Assembly: GCA_025450555.1 (NCBI GenBank)
Contig: JANWHF010000218.1
Coordinates: forward strand, 1 to 5,797
Direction: 5' to 3'
From: Tepidisphaeraceae bacterium
GTDB taxonomy: Bacteria > Planctomycetota > Phycisphaerae > Tepidisphaerales > Tepidisphaeraceae
Length of the DNA: 5,797 nt
Shown here: one piece after another, positions 1 through 5,797 of the stretch
Layout of the letters: every line of letters begins with the position of its first letter
Numbering within the stretch: position 1 is the stretch's first letter
The notes under the pieces: generated by a model
Seen by the model: the letters and a program-made list of their open reading frames with translations, nothing else
The model's database searches: none
What the model was told of the DNA's origin: nothing
Position numbers and translations under genes: made by a program

Positions 1-980
1 AGCAGCATGGGAAAATCGCGGCGGGGATGGACAGAGCCGTAGTAGGAGCCTTTGACGGTGATTTCCTTGCGGGTCAGGATCGCGCCGGGGAGATTGGTGG
101 GCGTGCCCATGGGAGAGAGACCGGCCAGGACGAGCGTGCCGCCCGGTCGAACGGCATCGAGCGCCGCTTCCTGAAGCGAGGCGAGGCCGACGGCTTCGAA
201 GACATGATCGGCGCCGCGTTCGTCCGTTGCGCTGCGGATATTTTGGATCGTGTGCTCGTCCGAAAGAATGGAATGCGTCGCGCCGAGCCTGCGGGCGATT
301 TCCATTTTCGCGGGCGTTCGATCGACGGCGATGATTGTCTTCGCGCCGCTGAGCCGTGCGCCTTGAATAATCGATAGACCGACGCCGCCAGCGCCATAGA
401 CGACGACGCTGTCGCCCGGCCTCACGGGCGAGGTGTATATGGCCGCGCCGACGCCGGTTGCGACGGCACAGCCGACCAGCGCCGCGACGCCCATCGGCAC
501 CGCTTTCGACGCCTTCACGCAGCTTTCCTGCGGGACGACCGCATGCGTCGCGAAGCTGGCCAGTCCGCAGTAATGGTAAACCGGCTTTCCGCGCAGGCTC
601 AGGCGCGTGGTGCCATCGAGCATGACGCCGGCCCAGATCGGCGCGGTGTAGGTTTCGCATAGATTGGGTTTGCCACGAAGGCAATAGAAGCATCTTCCGC
701 AGTCCGGCGTCCAGCTCAGGATGACATGATCGCCGACGCTGATCTCCTTCACGCCAGCGCCGACTGCTTCGACCATCCCCGCGCCTTCATGCCCCGCCAC
801 GACCGGCATCGGGTGCTTGGTGGCTCCGGAGACCAGATGATAATCGCTGTGGCACACCCCCGCCGCCGCGATCTTGACCAGCACCTCGCCCGGCCCCGGC
901 TCGCGCAAATCCAGATCGAGAATCTCGAACGGCCGATGCGGTGCAAACAGGACAGCGGCTTTGACTTTCATAAAGCTCAT
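1..980 (-). CDS. Zinc-dependent alcohol dehydrogenase, class III-like (MDR superfamily), 3' end outside window
   Basis: This is a cytoplasmic NAD(P)-dependent oxidoreductase interconverting an alcohol and an aldehyde; the substrate is not readable from sequence. About 326 residues are visible, against roughly 360-370 for the family, so about 40 C-terminal residues lie beyond the left edge. The GroES-like N-terminal domain has the catalytic zinc ligands C43 (GVCHSDYH), H64-E65 (GHE) and C171 (VGCAVATG). The structural zinc site is the four-cysteine lobe C94, C97, C100, C108. The Rossmann fold follows, with GAGGVG at 196-201 and D220 after the second strand, which favours NAD over NADP. The start at 980 gives MSFMKVKAAV and overlaps the GH3 stop as ATGA. 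An in-frame ATG at 971 is the alternative and may be truer to the family N-terminus. No strong Shine-Dalgarno precedes either, so coupling to GH3 translation is inferred. The motif set fits class III or NDMA-type dehydrogenases, but I cannot assign formaldehyde/glutathione specificity. Confidence 0.93.
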   Translation of the reverse strand, partial: MSFMKVKAAVLFAPHRPFEILDLDLREPGPGEVLVKIAAAGVCHSDYHLVSGATKHPMPVVAGHEGAGMVEAVGAGVKEISVGDHVILSWTPDCGRCFYCLRGKPNLCETYTAPIWAGVMLDGTTRLSLRGKPVYHYCGLASFATHAVVPQESCVKASKAVPMGVAALVGCAVATGVGAAIYTSPVRPGDSVVVYGAGGVGLSIIQGARLSGAKTIIAVDRTPAKMEIARRLGATHSILSDEHTIQNIRSATDERGADHVFEAVGLASLQEAALDAVRPGGTLVLAGLSPMGTPTNLPGAILTRKEITVKGSYYGSVHPRRDFPML

Positions 981-3157
981 GAATGACTGGCGGAGATTTC
1001 AACTTGTCCAGTGGCGCGAATATCGTCCGAGGCGCTGCCGACCATAATGTCGAATTTCCCCGGCTCGACGCGGAAGCGATGCTGATCCACATCATAAAAT
1101 GCGAACTGACTCGCGGGGATTTCGAAGGTGACCGATTGCGAAGCACCTGGCTCAAGTGAAACGCGCTTGAAGCCGCGAAGCTGGCGGCTGGGTCGCTTCA
1201 CGCTGCTGACCTGCTGATGGATGTAGAGCTGAACGACTTCGGCGCCGGCGCGAGGGCCGGTGTTTTTGACGGTGACGGTTGCGGAGACGGTGTCTTTGTC
1301 GGTCAGTGACGCATGAGCGAGCGTCAGCGGGCCATATTCGAACGTCGTATAGCTGAGGCCATGCCCGAAGGCGAAAAGTGGCGTGCCATTCAGATACATG
1401 TAGGTGAAGCCCTTGGTGACATCATATTCATCCTGCGGCGGGACCTGATCAGCCGACGCGTAGACCGTCAGCGGCATTTTGCCGGAGGGATTGACGTTGC
1501 CGAAGATCACGTCGGCCAGGGCATTGCCGCCTTCCTCACCATCCCACCAGGCTTCGATCAGGGCCGGCACGTGCTGGGCCACATCGGGAATCGCCAGTGG
1601 CCCGGCATTCAATTCGACTACGATCGTTTTTGGATTGGCCGCCAGAACCGCGTCGATCAATTCCTTCTGATTCCCCGGTAATCCCAGGCTCGTGCGGTCG
1701 CGCCCTTCGGCTTCCACGTCCAGCGTGGTGCCGACACAGACGATCGCGACATCCGCCTGCTTCGCGATCTCGACGGCCTTTTGCAATTCCGCTTGCCGAT
1801 CGAATCGATCGGGGCCCCGCCGCGGCGGAACGATCTCCGCGCCAGCCGCATAGAGAATCTTCGTCCCTTGCGCAGCGCGATTCTCGATGCCTTTCATCGG
1901 CGTGACCGGATCTTTCGCCCTGCCGCTGTATCCGCCCGCGGTGAAGAGATTCGCATGCGGGCCGATCATGGCGATGGTTTTGATTTTCGATTTCTCGAGC
2001 GGAAGCAGATTGCCTTCGTTCTTCAGCAGCACAATCGCTTCCTGCGCCGCCTTGAGCGACATCGCCCGATGCTCCGCGCTTGCGATCACCTCCGGTGAAA
2101 TCTTGCTGAAGGGCACGCTATCGGGCGGATCGAATTCGCCCAGCCGAAACCGATCGCGCATCACGCGATAGACCGCTTCATCGAGTCGCGCTTCGGAAAG
2201 TAGCCCGTCATGCACAGCTTTTGGGATCTCCGTGCGAAATTCGCGATCGGAAAAATCGCAGCCGGCGTTGATCGACTTGGCGACGGCTTCCTCGACGCTC
2301 ATGCGTCCCTGCTCGTGGCCTTGCACCATCGTGTTCACGCCGCCCAGGTCGGAGACGACAAACCCATCGAAGCCCCACTGCCGCCGAAGAATGTCGGTCA
2401 GCAGAAGCGAATTCATATTGTTTGGGGTACCATTGATCGCGTTGTAGGAGGCCATCACCGATTGCGCATGCCCCTCGACGATGCAATCGCGAAAGTGCGG
2501 CAGCCAGTATTCATAAAGCATCCGCTCCGGCACGGTCGCCGACAGCTTCTGGCGATCTTTCTCGACGTTGTTCACGGCAAAGTGCTTGAGCGTCGAAACC
2601 AGCTTGAGATATTTGGGATCATCTCCTTGAAGTCCAGTGACAAAGGCCACGCCCATCCGCCCGGTCAAAAACGGATCTTCGCCATAGCATTCGTTGATCC
2701 GCCCCCAGTATGGATTTCGCGCGACATTGATCACCGGCGCGCGATAGATCAGGCCCTTGTGCTGCGCGCGGATGTCCGGCTGCTGATGCCAGAGGTTGTA
2801 AATCGCCCGTGCCTCATCGGAAATCTGATCGGCCGCCTGATGCACCAGCGGCGTGTCCCACGTGGCGGCCAGCGCGATGGAATCGGGGTACATCGTCGTG
2901 GGCCGATCCCACACGACGCCGTGCAGGCATTGGTTCCACTTGTCGCTCAAGATGTGAAATCGCTTGACTTCCGGCCCTTCGTGGTCGAGCAGCATCGCCT
3001 TCTCTTCGAGAGTCAGCCGCGAAATCAGATCATGCACGCGAGCATCGACCGGCTGGTTTGGATCGAGATAAAGAGGCTTAGGTTGATCCTGGGCCAGTGC
3101 GGCGCCGGTGATAGCAGCGATGAGGACGATCCCGCCGGCAAGTTGCGAAAGTCGCAT
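977..3157 (-). CDS. Secreted glycoside hydrolase family 3 enzyme (beta-xylosidase/beta-glucosidase type)
   Basis: This 726-residue GH3 enzyme would release terminal beta-linked sugars from xylo- or gluco-oligosaccharides. Residues 1-22 form a signal peptide (hydrophobic core 7-21, AxA-type cleavage after ALA22), implying export to the periplasm or outside. The N-terminal catalytic domain spans about 40-345, with NVARNPYWGR at 144-153, GEDP at 159-162, KH at 191-192, and the nucleophile D270 in GFVVSDLGG. The alpha/beta sandwich domain spans about 370-605. Its loop VEAEGRDRTS (481-490), followed by LPGNQ, carries the likely acid/base (E482 or E484) and resembles fungal and plant beta-xylosidases (EAExxDR...PGNQ). 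A fibronectin III-like domain closes the protein (about 635-708). It starts 46 bp after usp with only a weak GAG ribosome-binding core 5 nt before the ATG. Its stop overlaps the adh start. Family assignment is firm; xylosidase versus glucosidase or arabinofuranosidase is inference. Confidence 0.95.
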   Translation of the reverse strand: MRLSQLAGGIVLIAAITGAALAQDQPKPLYLDPNQPVDARVHDLISRLTLEEKAMLLDHEGPEVKRFHILSDKWNQCLHGVVWDRPTTMYPDSIALAATWDTPLVHQAADQISDEARAIYNLWHQQPDIRAQHKGLIYRAPVINVARNPYWGRINECYGEDPFLTGRMGVAFVTGLQGDDPKYLKLVSTLKHFAVNNVEKDRQKLSATVPERMLYEYWLPHFRDCIVEGHAQSVMASYNAINGTPNNMNSLLLTDILRRQWGFDGFVVSDLGGVNTMVQGHEQGRMSVEEAVAKSINAGCDFSDREFRTEIPKAVHDGLLSEARLDEAVYRVMRDRFRLGEFDPPDSVPFSKISPEVIASAEHRAMSLKAAQEAIVLLKNEGNLLPLEKSKIKTIAMIGPHANLFTAGGYSGRAKDPVTPMKGIENRAAQGTKILYAAGAEIVPPRRGPDRFDRQAELQKAVEIAKQADVAIVCVGTTLDVEAEGRDRTSLGLPGNQKELIDAVLAANPKTIVVELNAGPLAIPDVAQHVPALIEAWWDGEEGGNALADVIFGNVNPSGKMPLTVYASADQVPPQDEYDVTKGFTYMYLNGTPLFAFGHGLSYTTFEYGPLTLAHASLTDKDTVSATVTVKNTGPRAGAEVVQLYIHQQVSSVKRPSRQLRGFKRVSLEPGASQSVTFEIPASQFAFYDVDQHRFRVEPGKFDIMVGSASDDIRATGQVEISASHS

Positions 3158-3203
3158 GAGATCTCGATTTTTAAAAGGGCCTGGATGAACGGCGCAGTCG
3201 GCA

Positions 3204-3620
3204 TCAAACCGTGCGATGCCAGTCCGGCGGAAGAATGAGAACGGGAACCTTCGTCTGGCGGATCAGTTCCACCGGCACATTTCCCGCCAGCAGGCGCGCG
3301 AAGACATTTTTCCCGGTCAGCCCGAGCACGATGAGTGTCGCTTCGCGCTCGATGGCAGTATTCATGATGGCGCGGGCAATGTCGTCGCTGAACATCAGCA
3401 GATCCTGTACTGCCAAGCCGCGCGATTGCAGGCCTTCGCGAAGAAAACGGATGGCGGCTTCGCCTTCCTGCTGCTCCTGCTCGCGCATCGGGCCGCCGCT
3501 GGGACGCGACACGTGCAACACCAGCGTCTCGGCCGACAGACGCCGCGCCAGGTCGCACACCGTCTCCACGTTTTTCTGAGCCGCATACAAGCTGCTCACC
3601 GCCACCAGAATCCTGCTCAT
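3204..3620 (-). CDS. Universal stress protein (UspA family), single domain
   Basis: This 138-residue cytoplasmic protein has the Usp alpha/beta fold. It opens with strand ILVAVSS (4-10), has a second strand LVLHVSRP (33-40), and carries the nucleotide-loop pattern G-x2-G-x9-G at G100, G103 and G113 (GLTGKN...AGN), followed by the terminal strand VPVLILPP (125-132). Such proteins bind ATP or AMP and act, usually as dimers, in stress survival; the specific partner is unknown. Two deviations are visible. The residue after the first strand, usually Asp in ATP-binding members (VAVDGS), is Ser here. The residue after the last loop glycine is Asn rather than Ser/Thr. ATP binding is therefore plausible but not assured. 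Residues 41-55 are a charged, Glu/Gln-rich insert. The gene starts 25 bp after the rdgB stop and most likely shares its transcript. Confidence 0.92.
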   Translation of the reverse strand: MSRILVAVSSLYAAQKNVETVCDLARRLSAETLVLHVSRPSGGPMREQEQQEGEAAIRFLREGLQSRGLAVQDLLMFSDDIARAIMNTAIEREATLIVLGLTGKNVFARLLAGNVPVELIRQTKVPVLILPPDWHRTV

Positions 3621-3632
3621 ACGATTTTCTTG

Positions 3633-3643
3633 TTCCTTCCTCC
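3633..3643 (-). promoter_or_regulatory. Ribosome-binding region of the universal stress protein gene
   Basis: On the minus strand the run GGAGGAAGGAA follows the rdgB TAA almost directly. The AAGGAA part ends 12 nt before the ATG at 3620 and the GGAGG part lies further out, so spacing is on the long side. The complementarity to 16S rRNA is still strong. Its position between two genes 25 bp apart supports co-transcription of rdgB and usp. Confidence 0.6.
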
Positions 3644-3645
3644 AG

Positions 3646-4278
3646 TTACATCCTCGGCAGCGGCGAATGTTTCCCGATCCCGGCTTCCTTCATCAATTCG
3701 CGCAGCTTGCGCAGCGCCTTTCCACGATGGCTGATGCGGTGCTTCTGGTCCGGATCCAGTTCCGCGGTCGTCTTACCCAGATTCTCGACCAGAAACAGCG
3801 GATCATACCCGAAGCCGTTGCTCCCGCGCGGAGCATGCAGAATCCGCCCTTCCATGGAGTCCCTTGCACTCAGCACGATCCGGCCGGTTTTATCCGACAG
3901 AGCGAGCACGCAGACAAATCGCGCGGTGCGCTTCACATCCGGAACGGCGCGCAATTGTTCGAGCAGCGTCGCGTTGTTGGCGGCATCTCCGCTGCCGGTG
4001 TGGTTCCTTTCCGCCCAGCGCGCGCTATAGACGCCTGGGCTGCCATCGAGCGCATCGACTTCAAGTCCGCTATCGTCCGCGAGCGCCCACATCCTGGCCT
4101 GCGTGGCATATCCCGCTGCTTTGAGTCTCGCGTTTTCCTGAAAGGTGGTGCCGGTTTCTTCGACGGGAATCAGTTGACGGAAATTGGAAAGATCGCGCCA
4201 GGAAATGCCATCGGAGCCGAGCATCTCGCGAAATTCCTTCGCTTTCCCGGCGTTGCCGGTCGCAATCAGAATGTCCAC
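3646..4278 (-). CDS. rdgB: RdgB/HAM1 non-canonical purine NTP pyrophosphatase (dITP/XTP diphosphatase)
   Basis: This 210-residue cytoplasmic enzyme hydrolyses dITP, ITP and XTP to the monophosphate and pyrophosphate, keeping deaminated purines out of DNA and RNA. Family motifs appear in order: ATGNAGKAKEF (6-16, phosphate/base pocket), TFQENARLKA (45-54), ADDSGLEVDAL (67-77, metal-binding acidic residues D68/D69), PGVYSARW (81-88), GFGYDPLF (155-162), and SHRGKAL (183-189, purine recognition). Length is normal for the family. I chose the GTG at 4278 because an AGGAG sits 7 nt upstream and the protein then begins directly with the canonical VDILIATGN strand. An upstream in-frame TTG at 4311 would bury that ribosome-binding site inside the gene. 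Upstream lies a long palindrome that includes this Shine-Dalgarno. usp follows 25 bp downstream. Confidence 0.96.
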   Translation of the reverse strand: MDILIATGNAGKAKEFREMLGSDGISWRDLSNFRQLIPVEETGTTFQENARLKAAGYATQARMWALADDSGLEVDALDGSPGVYSARWAERNHTGSGDAANNATLLEQLRAVPDVKRTARFVCVLALSDKTGRIVLSARDSMEGRILHAPRGSNGFGYDPLFLVENLGKTTAELDPDQKHRISHRGKALRKLRELMKEAGIGKHSPLPRM

Positions 4279-4282
4279 GTTA

Positions 4283-4446
4283 GAGCTCCTGACAAAACAC
4301 CTCGCGGGCAACGCTTGCGTCTGGAGCCGATGGCTCTGCGTCGCTCCTCCTCGCCGTATTTCCCTTCCAATACGCCTCGTCGTCGCTCCTTGCCCATCGC
4401 CTCCATCCGCTTCGCCTTGCCGCGCGATCTGTTTTGTCAGAAGCTC
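4283..4446. repeat. Long imperfect palindrome (about 164 bp) with 24-bp terminal inverted repeats
   Basis: The left arm 4283-4306 and the reverse complement of the right arm 4423-4446 agree at 21 of 24 positions, including a perfect 11-bp core (CTGACAAAACA at 4289-4299, TGTTTTGTCAG at 4430-4440). Complementarity continues inward in patches: GGCAA pairs with TTGCC, a 15-position block around 4321-4335 pairs with 4391-4405 at about 12 positions, and CGTATT/AATACG closes an 8-nt loop near the centre (about 4361-4368). A smaller perfect hairpin, GAGCC-GAT-GGCTC, sits at 4324-4336. The element fills the gap between the lipoprotein stop and the rdgB start almost exactly, beginning 6 bp after one and ending 4 bp before the other. 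It could be a MITE or REP-like dispersed element, or a structured leader RNA. No transposase or clear target duplication is visible. An AGCTC flanks the core on both sides, but it can be read as part of the inverted repeat. Confidence 0.8.
4286..4290 (-). promoter_or_regulatory. Shine-Dalgarno of rdgB, deciding its GTG start
   Basis: AGGAG on the minus strand is separated by 7 nt from the GTG at 4278-4276. It lies inside the outer arm of the 4283-4446 palindrome, so in the transcript it could be base-paired with the arm near 4437-4446. Confidence 0.75.
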
Positions 4447-4452
4447 TCGCTC

Positions 4453-5583
4453 CTACTGGTCTCCGATCGAGCGCAATTTTCCCAGGCCAGACTGCGTCGG
4501 TTGCTGGGCGGCGGGTTGCTGGTTGAGAATGGCATCGGCTGCCGCATCCGGGGCGTTGGTCGGGCCGGCCGGCGTGTCCTTCTGCTCCAGCGCCTCGATG
4601 CCGCCGCGGTGCGGCACCTGCACCAGGAAGGATGGATCGTAAATCGTCACGCCGCCGCCCGAGCGCGCGTGATTCACGCCATTGATCGCATGCGTCGGAA
4701 ACTTCTTGATCATCTCCGCCAGCGAAGGATCTTCGATTTCCAGCTTCGGCGCTTCCACCTTCACGCGCTGGCCATTTCGATACACCTCCGGCGACATGTC
4801 CGGCGGAAGTTGATCGGAGAAGACCATGATCGGCTGCGTCGGATCGACCGTGTGAGCATCATCGCGCGAATCCTGCTGTTTCACCGCCGACTTGGGCCAC
4901 GCGCCGACGCACACGGAGCTGATGGTGTCCCCATGATAGAAAAATGCCTGAACCCCCTGGGCCCGCAGCGCGGATACCGCATCGACCGCATATTGCTTGC
5001 GCTCCGGGCTTCCCTGATATGCGGCAATTTGCAGCGACCAGAATGCATTTGCCGGCGCATTGGCCAGGTTCCATTCTTTCGGCGCCTTGGGATCCGGCGC
5101 ATCGACCGCCACGAAGATGGCATTGGGAAACCGCCGATTGCCCAGTTGATCGCGCTGGTTCTCGATCATCCGGCGATCTTCCTGGGCGCGCTTGGTTTCA
5201 TTGGGATGATTGAGGGCATCGTCGATCGTGCTGTAGTAGCCGTAGTAAACGGTGCTCTGATCGTCGCCATGAAGCGCGTGCCAGCCGTCGCGCTTGGTGA
5301 GGATTTTCAATTGGCGAATCGCTTCCATCGCCGTCTGAACATGCCCCGGCCCACGATAGACTTCGCAGAAAAGCGTGTATTGAGCGTCCCGCGGCGGAAC
5401 ATTTTCCTTCACCGCCGGCGCGCTCGATGAAGCAGTGTTCTTCGCGACCGGCGTCTGACTATGCTCTTGCGCCGGCGCGGTAATCCCAGCCGACGGATTG
5501 TCCCCCGGCGGCGGGTTGTTACCCGTGCAGGAGCCGGTCACAAGAGCCGCGACGGCCATTAACAACATGCCTGGCAGTTTCAT
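4453..5583 (-). CDS. Putative lipoprotein with two SPOR-like units
   Basis: I do not recognise a named family for this 376-residue protein. Residues 1-18 are a lipoprotein signal (MKLPG, hydrophobic core, VTGSC) with the probable lipidated C19. A Pro/Ser/Ala-rich linker (20-66) would lift the rest off the membrane. Two segments share a pattern: 69-117 and 182-229. Each has an aromatic residue and Leu, then Y-x-G (76-78; 189-191), a helix with Ala/Leu spacing, a GW.A or GV.A turn, GD..S, and a strand ending in YYG or CVG (G115, G227). This resembles SPOR peptidoglycan-binding domains. A charged helix (129-149) and a beta strand lie between them. The tail (about 335-376) is Gln/Pro/Ala-rich and looks disordered. 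The ATG at 5583 is chosen because GGAGG precedes it by 5 nt; the ATG at 5610 has no such site and falls in the candidate -10 box. Envelope location is well supported; peptidoglycan binding is inference. Confidence 0.82.
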   Translation of the reverse strand: MKLPGMLLMAVAALVTGSCTGNNPPPGDNPSAGITAPAQEHSQTPVAKNTASSSAPAVKENVPPRDAQYTLFCEVYRGPGHVQTAMEAIRQLKILTKRDGWHALHGDDQSTVYYGYYSTIDDALNHPNETKRAQEDRRMIENQRDQLGNRRFPNAIFVAVDAPDPKAPKEWNLANAPANAFWSLQIAAYQGSPERKQYAVDAVSALRAQGVQAFFYHGDTISSVCVGAWPKSAVKQQDSRDDAHTVDPTQPIMVFSDQLPPDMSPEVYRNGQRVKVEAPKLEIEDPSLAEMIKKFPTHAINGVNHARSGGGVTIYDPSFLVQVPHRGGIEALEQKDTPAGPTNAPDAAADAILNQQPAAQQPTQSGLGKLRSIGDQ

Positions 5584-5588
5584 AGATG

Positions 5589-5593
5589 CCTCC
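5589..5593 (-). promoter_or_regulatory. Shine-Dalgarno of the lipoprotein gene
   Basis: GGAGG on the minus strand ends 5 nt before the ATG at 5583. It fixes that ATG as the start in preference to the ATG 27 nt upstream. Confidence 0.8.
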
Positions 5594-5608
5594 GCTCGAT
5601 GAGCCGGC

Positions 5609-5637
5609 ATTTTAGCAATTGGAGGCGGGAATGTCGC
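5609..5637 (-). promoter_or_regulatory. Candidate sigma70-type extended -10 promoter for the lipoprotein gene
   Basis: On the minus strand, TAAAAT (5609-5614) is preceded by TGC, giving an extended -10 box. GCGACA (5632-5637), a 4/6 match to TTGACA, lies 17 bp upstream. The predicted transcript start near 5602 leaves a leader of about 20 nt containing the GGAGG site. Composition and spacing are good, but the -35 is weak and sigma preferences of this organism are unknown. Confidence 0.5.
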
Positions 5638-5658
5638 TGGCCCACACGAGCCAACATA

Positions 5659-5797
5659 ATCGAAAAGAGCCGCGCACGAAGAAGCGTATTTGCGCGAGAT
5701 TGCGCCAATCCGCGGATGATCGAAAAGAGCCGCGCACGAAGAAGCGTATTTGCGCGAGATTGCGCCAATCCGCGGATGATCGAAAAGAGCCGCGCAC
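5659..5797. repeat. Exact 60-bp tandem repeat, at least 2.3 copies, running off the window
   Basis: Copies 5659-5718 and 5719-5778 are identical, and 5779-5797 begins a third without mismatch. Each unit contains dyads: CGCGCA/TGCGCG with a 14-nt spacer (5671-5676 and 5691-5696), GATTG-CGC-CAATC (5698-5710), and the perfect 10-bp palindrome ATCCGCGGAT (5708-5717). TTGCGC also occurs twice, 10 bp apart. Because 60 is divisible by 3, open frames cross the array, but they lack a ribosome-binding site and I do not call a gene. The array lies just upstream of the lipoprotein promoter and may be a satellite, a set of protein-binding sites, or partly an assembly effect at a sequence end. Confidence 0.92.

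Noticed and set aside
3166..3176. A/T patch with TTTTAAAA between usp and GH3 as a promoter
   Set aside because: A TAAAAA box can be drawn on the minus strand, but nothing resembling a -35 lies 16-18 bp upstream, so an internal promoter is not supported.
2210..3238. 342-residue open frame on the plus strand
   Set aside because: It is codon-register antisense to the GH3 gene in GC-rich DNA, with low-complexity Arg/His-rich translation and no domain.
4279..4311. TTG at 4311 as the rdgB start
   Set aside because: It adds 11 residues not seen in the family and would place the strong AGGAG site inside the coding sequence; GTG at 4278 fits better.
4283..4446. Palindrome as an intrinsic terminator
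   Set aside because: Neither strand has a GC stem directly followed by a T-tract, and the structure is much longer than a terminator.
4284..4446. AGCTC on both sides of the palindrome core as a 5-bp target-site duplication
   Set aside because: AGCTC is nearly self-complementary and falls symmetrically within the inverted repeat, so it cannot be told apart from the arms; no repeat is seen just outside them.
3667..5430. 587-residue open frame on the plus strand
   Set aside because: It is in exact antisense register with both rdgB and the lipoprotein gene, where stops need rare TTA, CTA or TCA codons on the other strand. Its protein has no recognisable motif, and the minus-strand genes are certain.
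5580..5797. Repetitive minus-strand open frames across the 60-bp array
   Set aside because: They stay open only because the period is a multiple of three. There is no ribosome-binding site, two frames are equally open, and one ends inside the lipoprotein start region.
5659..5797. CRISPR array
   Set aside because: The full 60-bp period is identical between copies, so there are no variable spacers, and no cas gene is present.

Overview
The window is a GC-rich bacterial segment in which all five recognisable genes lie on the minus strand, so transcription runs from right to left. In that direction the order is: a lipoprotein with two SPOR-like units, RdgB (housecleaning NTP pyrophosphatase), a single-domain universal stress protein, a secreted family-3 glycoside hydrolase of the beta-xylosidase/beta-glucosidase type, and a zinc-dependent class III-like alcohol dehydrogenase that runs off the left edge. 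A lipobox and an exported GH3 enzyme suggest a Gram-negative-type, polysaccharide-degrading bacterium. Planctomycetota or a similar environmental phylum is my guess, made from overall style only and with low confidence.

Layout from the right edge: positions 5659-5797 hold an exact 60-bp tandem repeat (two full copies and a third cut by the window end). A candidate extended -10 promoter follows at 5609-5637, then the lipoprotein gene (4453-5583). The 174-bp gap to rdgB is almost filled by one long imperfect palindrome (4283-4446) with 24-bp terminal inverted repeats (21/24 match). Its left arm contains the rdgB Shine-Dalgarno sequence. rdgB (3646-4278, GTG start), usp (3204-3620), GH3 (977-3157) and adh (1-980) are then tightly packed, with spacings of 25 bp, 46 bp and a 4-bp ATGA overlap. 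These last four genes look like one transcription unit.

How they work together: RdgB removes deaminated purine triphosphates and the Usp is a stress-response nucleotide-binding protein, so this pair fits a maintenance/stress theme. The GH3 enzyme would act outside the cytoplasm on xylo- or gluco-oligosaccharides, and the dehydrogenase would oxidise or reduce an unknown alcohol/aldehyde in the cytoplasm. The link between the two halves of the cluster is positional only. I see no defence system, phage, integrase or CRISPR. The least ordinary features are the two non-coding repeat structures and the tandem SPOR-like lipoprotein.
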